Positions 5,495-8,330 of a DNA stretch of 8,330 bases are shown here, in pieces; the first letter of the stretch is position 1, and every line of letters starts with the position of its first letter. The DNA is from Dialister sp. UBA734. Its GTDB lineage: Bacteria > Bacillota > Negativicutes > Veillonellales > Dialisteraceae. The DNA is taken from contig DBLC01000120.1 in NCBI GenBank assembly GCA_002297935.1, forward strand, positions 19,509 to 27,838, written 5' to 3'. The translations under genes and the position numbers were made by a program. Under the pieces are notes generated by a model. That model was given only the letters and a program-made list of their open reading frames with translations, did not search any database and was not told the origin of the DNA.

Positions 5495-5542
5495 GGTTAT
5501 AAAAGGTTATGCCAAGTCAATATTACATAACCTTTTATAACC
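5495..5542. terminator. Perfect 17-base palindrome between topA and trmFO, possible terminator
   Basis: GGTTATAAAAGGTTATG (5495-5511) is perfectly complementary to 5526-5542, with a 14-base loop. It is the same family as the hairpin at 3502-3562. It lies after topA and before the trmFO promoter, where a topA terminator would be expected, but no T-run follows on the minus strand. It may be only a dispersed palindrome or an mRNA end-protecting stem. Confidence 0.55.
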
Positions 5543-5594
5543 CATTCCGCTTTCATGGCACCGCTAGTTTCTCTATCGGAAAACACGAATATAA

Positions 5595-5614
5595 CCTGCC
5601 CGAAGGGCTAACCT
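5595..5614. repeat. GCCCGAAGGGC element just after topA
   Basis: This 20-base stretch belongs to two inverted pairs. Bases 5595-5608 match 5370-5383 (14 of 14), and 5598-5614 match 8146-8162 (17 of 17) on the far side of topA. It starts 16 bases past the topA stop. The short self-complement GCCC/GGGC is again present. Confidence 0.8.
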
Positions 5615-5629
5615 AATCTCTAAAAGAGC

Positions 5630-8026
5630 TTACTCCTCTTCTGTTTTCTTTGTCCGTTTCCGCGTCGCCGTCTTCCGCGTAGTGGTCTTCTTTTCTTCTG
5701 CGGTATCCGTCGCTTCCGCTTTCTTTCTAGTTTTCTTCGGCGGATGGGTCGGGCATTCTGGATTGGAGCACTGAATCACTTCTTTGCCATTTTTATAGGT
5801 CTTCTTTGTCATGATAGCTCCGCAGGTTTCGCAGAACTGGTTGATCGGTTCATTCCAGAGGGCCATATCGCAATCGGGGTAGCGGCTGCAGCCATAGAAA
5901 ATCCGGCCTCGGTGACTTCTCCGCTGCACCAGGTGGCCTTCGTGGCATTTCGGGCAAGTGATGCCTGTATCAATCACAATGGCTTTGTTGGCATTGCAGT
6001 TGGGGCATTTCAAATATTTCCCATAAGGCCCGGTGCGATAGACCATCATGGTACCGCACTTATCGCATGGCACGTCGGACACTTCTTCCGGTCCTTCGGT
6101 CAAGCTGTATGGCTTGATGTTTTTGCAATTCGGATAATTGGGGCAAGCCAGGTATTTCCCGTAGCGACCAATTTTCACAATCATCTTGGCGCCGCACTTT
6201 TCGCAAGTGACGTCGGACACTTCCTGGTTTTCCTTTTTATTCTTTTCCGCTTCCACGTTGGCCGATTCCAATTCTTTGGCAAACACTTTGTAGAAATCGG
6301 TCATAACCTTTTTATAAGTGGCTTTTCCCTCCGCGATTTTATCGAGCCAGTTTTCTAAATTGGCGGTGAAACCCACATTGATGATGCCTTCGAAATATTG
6401 TTTCAGCAGGTCCGTCACTTTAAATCCAATATCGGTCGGAACGAACTGTTTCCCTTCTTTAGTCACATAGCGACGTTTCTGGATGGTATCCAAAATCGGC
6501 GCATAGGTGGACGGACGGCCGATGCCTTTTTCTTCCAAAGTCTTGATGAGGCTGGCTTCTGTGTATCTAGGCGGCGGCGCGGTGAAGTGCTGTTCCCCTT
6601 CGGCTTTCAGATTGGAGACAATGTCTCCTTTCTTCAAAGCCGGTAAGGATTCCTCTTCTTCCCCGTCCTTCTTTTTCGCCGGTTGTACGATGGTAAATCC
6701 AGGAAATACCACATGGACGCCGGTGGCTTTCAAGGTGTAATCGCCGCACTGCAGCACCGCACTGGTGCTCTGCTGGATCTGCGGTGCCATCTGGGACGCA
6801 ATGAAACGATTCCAAATGAGCGTATAGAGACGCATCTGGTCGCGGCTAAGCACGCCAGTCAACGCTTCCGGCGGGAAGAGCAAATTGGTGGGACGAATGG
6901 CTTCATGGGCATCCTGGGCATCTTTGGCCTTGCTGAAATGGTTCGGTTTCGGCGGCAGGTATTCTTCCCCATACACACTTTCGATGTAAGGACGCACCTG
7001 GGCAATCATTTCATCGGAAATACGAGTGGAGTCAGTACGCATGTAAGTGATAAGCCCCACATGACCGTGACCAGGAATTTCTACGCCTTCATAAAGATTC
7101 TGGGCCAGCATCATGGTCTTTTTGGAACTGAAATTCAGTTTATTTACCGCATCCTGCTGCATGGTGGACGTGGTATAGGGCGGCTTGGTCTTTCTCTGTT
7201 TTCTCGACTTGGTCACAGAAATGACTTCCGCTTCTTTTCCTTCGATTCCCCCGACGGCTTTATCCGCTTCTTCCTGGTTATGAATCTCCGCTTCCACGCC
7301 GGCAATTTGGGTCAGCTTTGCTTTGAACGATTCCTTCTTCGCGGTTTGATAAATCCCATCAATGGTCCAGTATTCTTCCGGCTTAAATGCACGGATTTCT
7401 TCTTCTCGTTCACAAATGAGGCGAGTGGCTACCGACTGCACGCGGCCAGCAGACAGACCGCGATAGACCTGCTTCCACAGCCAAGGAGAAAGTTTGTACC
7501 CCACCAAGCGGTCCAGCACGCGGCGAGCCTGCTGGGCATCGACTCGGTTCAAATCAATCGGTTCCGGATGCTGAATGGCTTCCTTGATGGCCGGTGGTGT
7601 GATTTCATGAAACGCAATACGGACATTGTCTTCCGGATTCACATCCAAGAGTTTTGATAAATGCCAAGAAATAGCTTCGCCTTCGCGATCAGGGTCCGTT
7701 GCCAGAAGAACATCGCTGCACTGGTTGGCTGCTTTCTGTAAATCTTTAATCACATTTTCTCTGTCTTTGGAATCCACGTATTCTGGCTTGAAATCATCAT
7801 CGATATCTACGCCTAAGGTGCGTTGAGGCAAATCTCGAAGATGCCCCATGGACGCCATGACTTTGTAATCCGGTCCCAGGATTCGTTCGATGGTCCGCGC
7901 CTTGGCCGGGGATTCCACCACCACCAAGTGCTTTCCATTGGCTTTCGGCTTTCTCTTAAAAGCCGGCGTCGCCGCCCGGCGTCCTCTCTTCTTCGTTCCG
8001 ATGGTAATCGTTCTTGTAATAGGCAT
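5630..8026 (-). CDS. topA: DNA topoisomerase I (type IA)
   Basis: A 798-residue enzyme that relaxes negative supercoils by cutting one strand through a 5'-phosphotyrosine. The Toprim domain starts at about residue 33 with VVVESPAKA, giving the catalytic E38, and continues to DPDREGE with metal ligands D111, D113 and E115. The active-site tyrosine is Y328 in GLITYMRTDS, with R330 beside it. GRPSTYAP (513-520) is another family signature. Four C4 zinc ribbons follow: C608/611/628/634, C654/657/674/677, C691/694/713/719 and C732/735/753/758. The protein ends in a Lys/Arg/Thr-rich tail from about 764. About 30 basic residues precede the Toprim core, an extension compared with the usual short N-terminus. 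The start at 8026 is supported by AGGAGG at 8038-8043 (11-base gap), and no other Met occurs before the Toprim motif. Confidence 0.98.
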   Translation of the reverse strand: MPITRTITIGTKKRGRRAATPAFKRKPKANGKHLVVVESPAKARTIERILGPDYKVMASMGHLRDLPQRTLGVDIDDDFKPEYVDSKDRENVIKDLQKAANQCSDVLLATDPDREGEAISWHLSKLLDVNPEDNVRIAFHEITPPAIKEAIQHPEPIDLNRVDAQQARRVLDRLVGYKLSPWLWKQVYRGLSAGRVQSVATRLICEREEEIRAFKPEEYWTIDGIYQTAKKESFKAKLTQIAGVEAEIHNQEEADKAVGGIEGKEAEVISVTKSRKQRKTKPPYTTSTMQQDAVNKLNFSSKKTMMLAQNLYEGVEIPGHGHVGLITYMRTDSTRISDEMIAQVRPYIESVYGEEYLPPKPNHFSKAKDAQDAHEAIRPTNLLFPPEALTGVLSRDQMRLYTLIWNRFIASQMAPQIQQSTSAVLQCGDYTLKATGVHVVFPGFTIVQPAKKKDGEEEESLPALKKGDIVSNLKAEGEQHFTAPPPRYTEASLIKTLEEKGIGRPSTYAPILDTIQKRRYVTKEGKQFVPTDIGFKVTDLLKQYFEGIINVGFTANLENWLDKIAEGKATYKKVMTDFYKVFAKELESANVEAEKNKKENQEVSDVTCEKCGAKMIVKIGRYGKYLACPNYPNCKNIKPYSLTEGPEEVSDVPCDKCGTMMVYRTGPYGKYLKCPNCNANKAIVIDTGITCPKCHEGHLVQRRSHRGRIFYGCSRYPDCDMALWNEPINQFCETCGAIMTKKTYKNGKEVIQCSNPECPTHPPKKTRKKAEATDTAEEKKTTTRKTATRKRTKKTEEE

Positions 8027-8082
8027 ATGTATCCTATCCTCCTACTATGTTCTGTCTCACATGGTTTTTTATACGATAATCT

Positions 8083-8109
8083 GTAAAAGGTTATTATGGT
8101 GCCTTTTAC
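8083..8109. promoter_or_regulatory. Operator-like inverted repeat over the topA promoter
   Basis: GTAAAAGG (8083-8090) and CCTTTTAC (8102-8109) are perfect inverted 8-base arms with an 11-base gap. One arm lies in the -35/-10 spacer and the other over the expected transcription start, so a dimeric regulator bound here would block transcription. On the plus strand the right arm is followed by GTTTTT, so a terminator for an upstream plus-strand transcript is an alternative. Confidence 0.45.
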
Positions 8110-8121
8110 GTTTTTAGTCAA
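8093..8121 (-). promoter_or_regulatory. topA promoter
   Basis: On the minus strand TTGACT (8121-8116), an ideal 17-base spacer and CATAAT (8098-8093), each 5 of 6 to the sigma-70 consensus. Transcription would start near 8086, leaving a leader of about 60 bases before the topA ATG. Confidence 0.75.
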
Positions 8122-8145
8122 TTGGTATTCTCTCCGCTCATTTAA

Positions 8146-8162
8146 AGGTTAGCCCTTCGGGC
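8146..8162. repeat. GGTTAGCCCTTCGGGC element upstream of topA
   Basis: Perfect 17-base inverted match to 5598-5614 beyond the other end of topA. It lies 25 bases upstream of the topA -35 box, outside the transcribed region predicted for topA. Confidence 0.8.
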
Positions 8163-8223
8163 GCAATGCTGTTAAGTTAAGAATTTAGGTCAGTAAGCAT
8201 GATTTGGCTAGAAGTTTGCTAAG

Positions 8224-8330
8224 GGTTCTTAAGGTTCTAAAGGTTCTTAGGTTTCTCGAATGTGCCAATAAACGCTATCGTTTTCATCTCATTTGAGGAT
8301 CGTGAGAACCTTCAGAACCATTAGAACCTT
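8224..8330. repeat. Inverted arrays of the 9-base repeat
   Basis: GGTTCT starts at 8224, 8233 and 8242 (period 9), followed by a variant at 8250. AGAACC starts at 8305, 8314 and 8323 (period 9) in the opposite sense. Arms 8231-8257 and 8304-8330 match at 22 of 27 positions. This is the same family as 3-50, and it is cut by the window edge. The stretch 8163-8220 shows nothing I can name. Confidence 0.75.

Noticed and set aside
5352..5540. Plus-strand open frame of 62 codons in the topA-trmFO spacer
   Set aside because: It starts on the antisense of the trmFO ribosome binding site, and its end is the translated palindrome at 5495-5542. It is better explained as spacer.
6683..7657. Plus-strand open frame of 324 codons opposite topA
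   Set aside because: Antisense shadow of a conserved enzyme, with a His/Phe/Arg-rich composition and no family resemblance.

Overview
The window reads as a chromosomal stretch from a low-to-mid GC bacterium of the Firmicutes type. It carries five complete protein genes: the KtrA/KtrB potassium uptake pair, a two-CBS-domain protein, the folate-dependent tRNA methyltransferase TrmFO and DNA topoisomerase I. TrmFO next to TopA is a common Firmicutes pairing. Coding DNA is near balanced GC while the spacers are AT-rich and full of short periodic repeats. A Negativicutes host (Acidaminococcus/Megasphaera/Phascolarctobacterium-like) would fit, but that is an impression of style and not something the sequence proves.

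Layout: nonamer and heptamer repeats (1-155); ktrA (156-818, -); a heptamer hairpin spacer (819-918); ktrB (919-2265, -); a divergent spacer with promoters and repeats (2266-2624); a CBS-pair gene (2625-3164, +); a gene-free region of about 810 bases (3165-3976) made almost wholly of palindromes and heptamer repeats, including a 242-base transposon-like palindrome and a terminator-like hairpin; trmFO (3977-5347, -); a 282-base spacer with the trmFO promoter and nested inverted repeats; topA (5630-8026, -); and a 304-base leader region with a strong topA promoter and nonamer repeats.

ktrB and ktrA probably form one operon (ktrB first) for a K+ channel-like transporter and its nucleotide-gated ring. 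The divergent CBS protein may sense an adenine nucleotide, but no link to KtrAB is shown. trmFO and topA lie in the same direction and each has a good sigma-70-type promoter of its own.

The most unusual content is the spacers. A degenerate 7-base unit (about CCAGTCA, reverse complement TGACTGG) lies next to four of the five genes. ktrA, ktrB and the CBS gene are each bracketed by inverted copies, so that each mRNA could carry CCAGTCAC near its ribosome binding site and the complementary GTGACTGG right at its stop codon. topA is bracketed by a different perfect 17-base inverted repeat. The 3' end of trmFO has itself been rewritten by a 7-base repeat that now encodes its last residues. No tRNA, rRNA, CRISPR array, prophage or transposase gene was seen.
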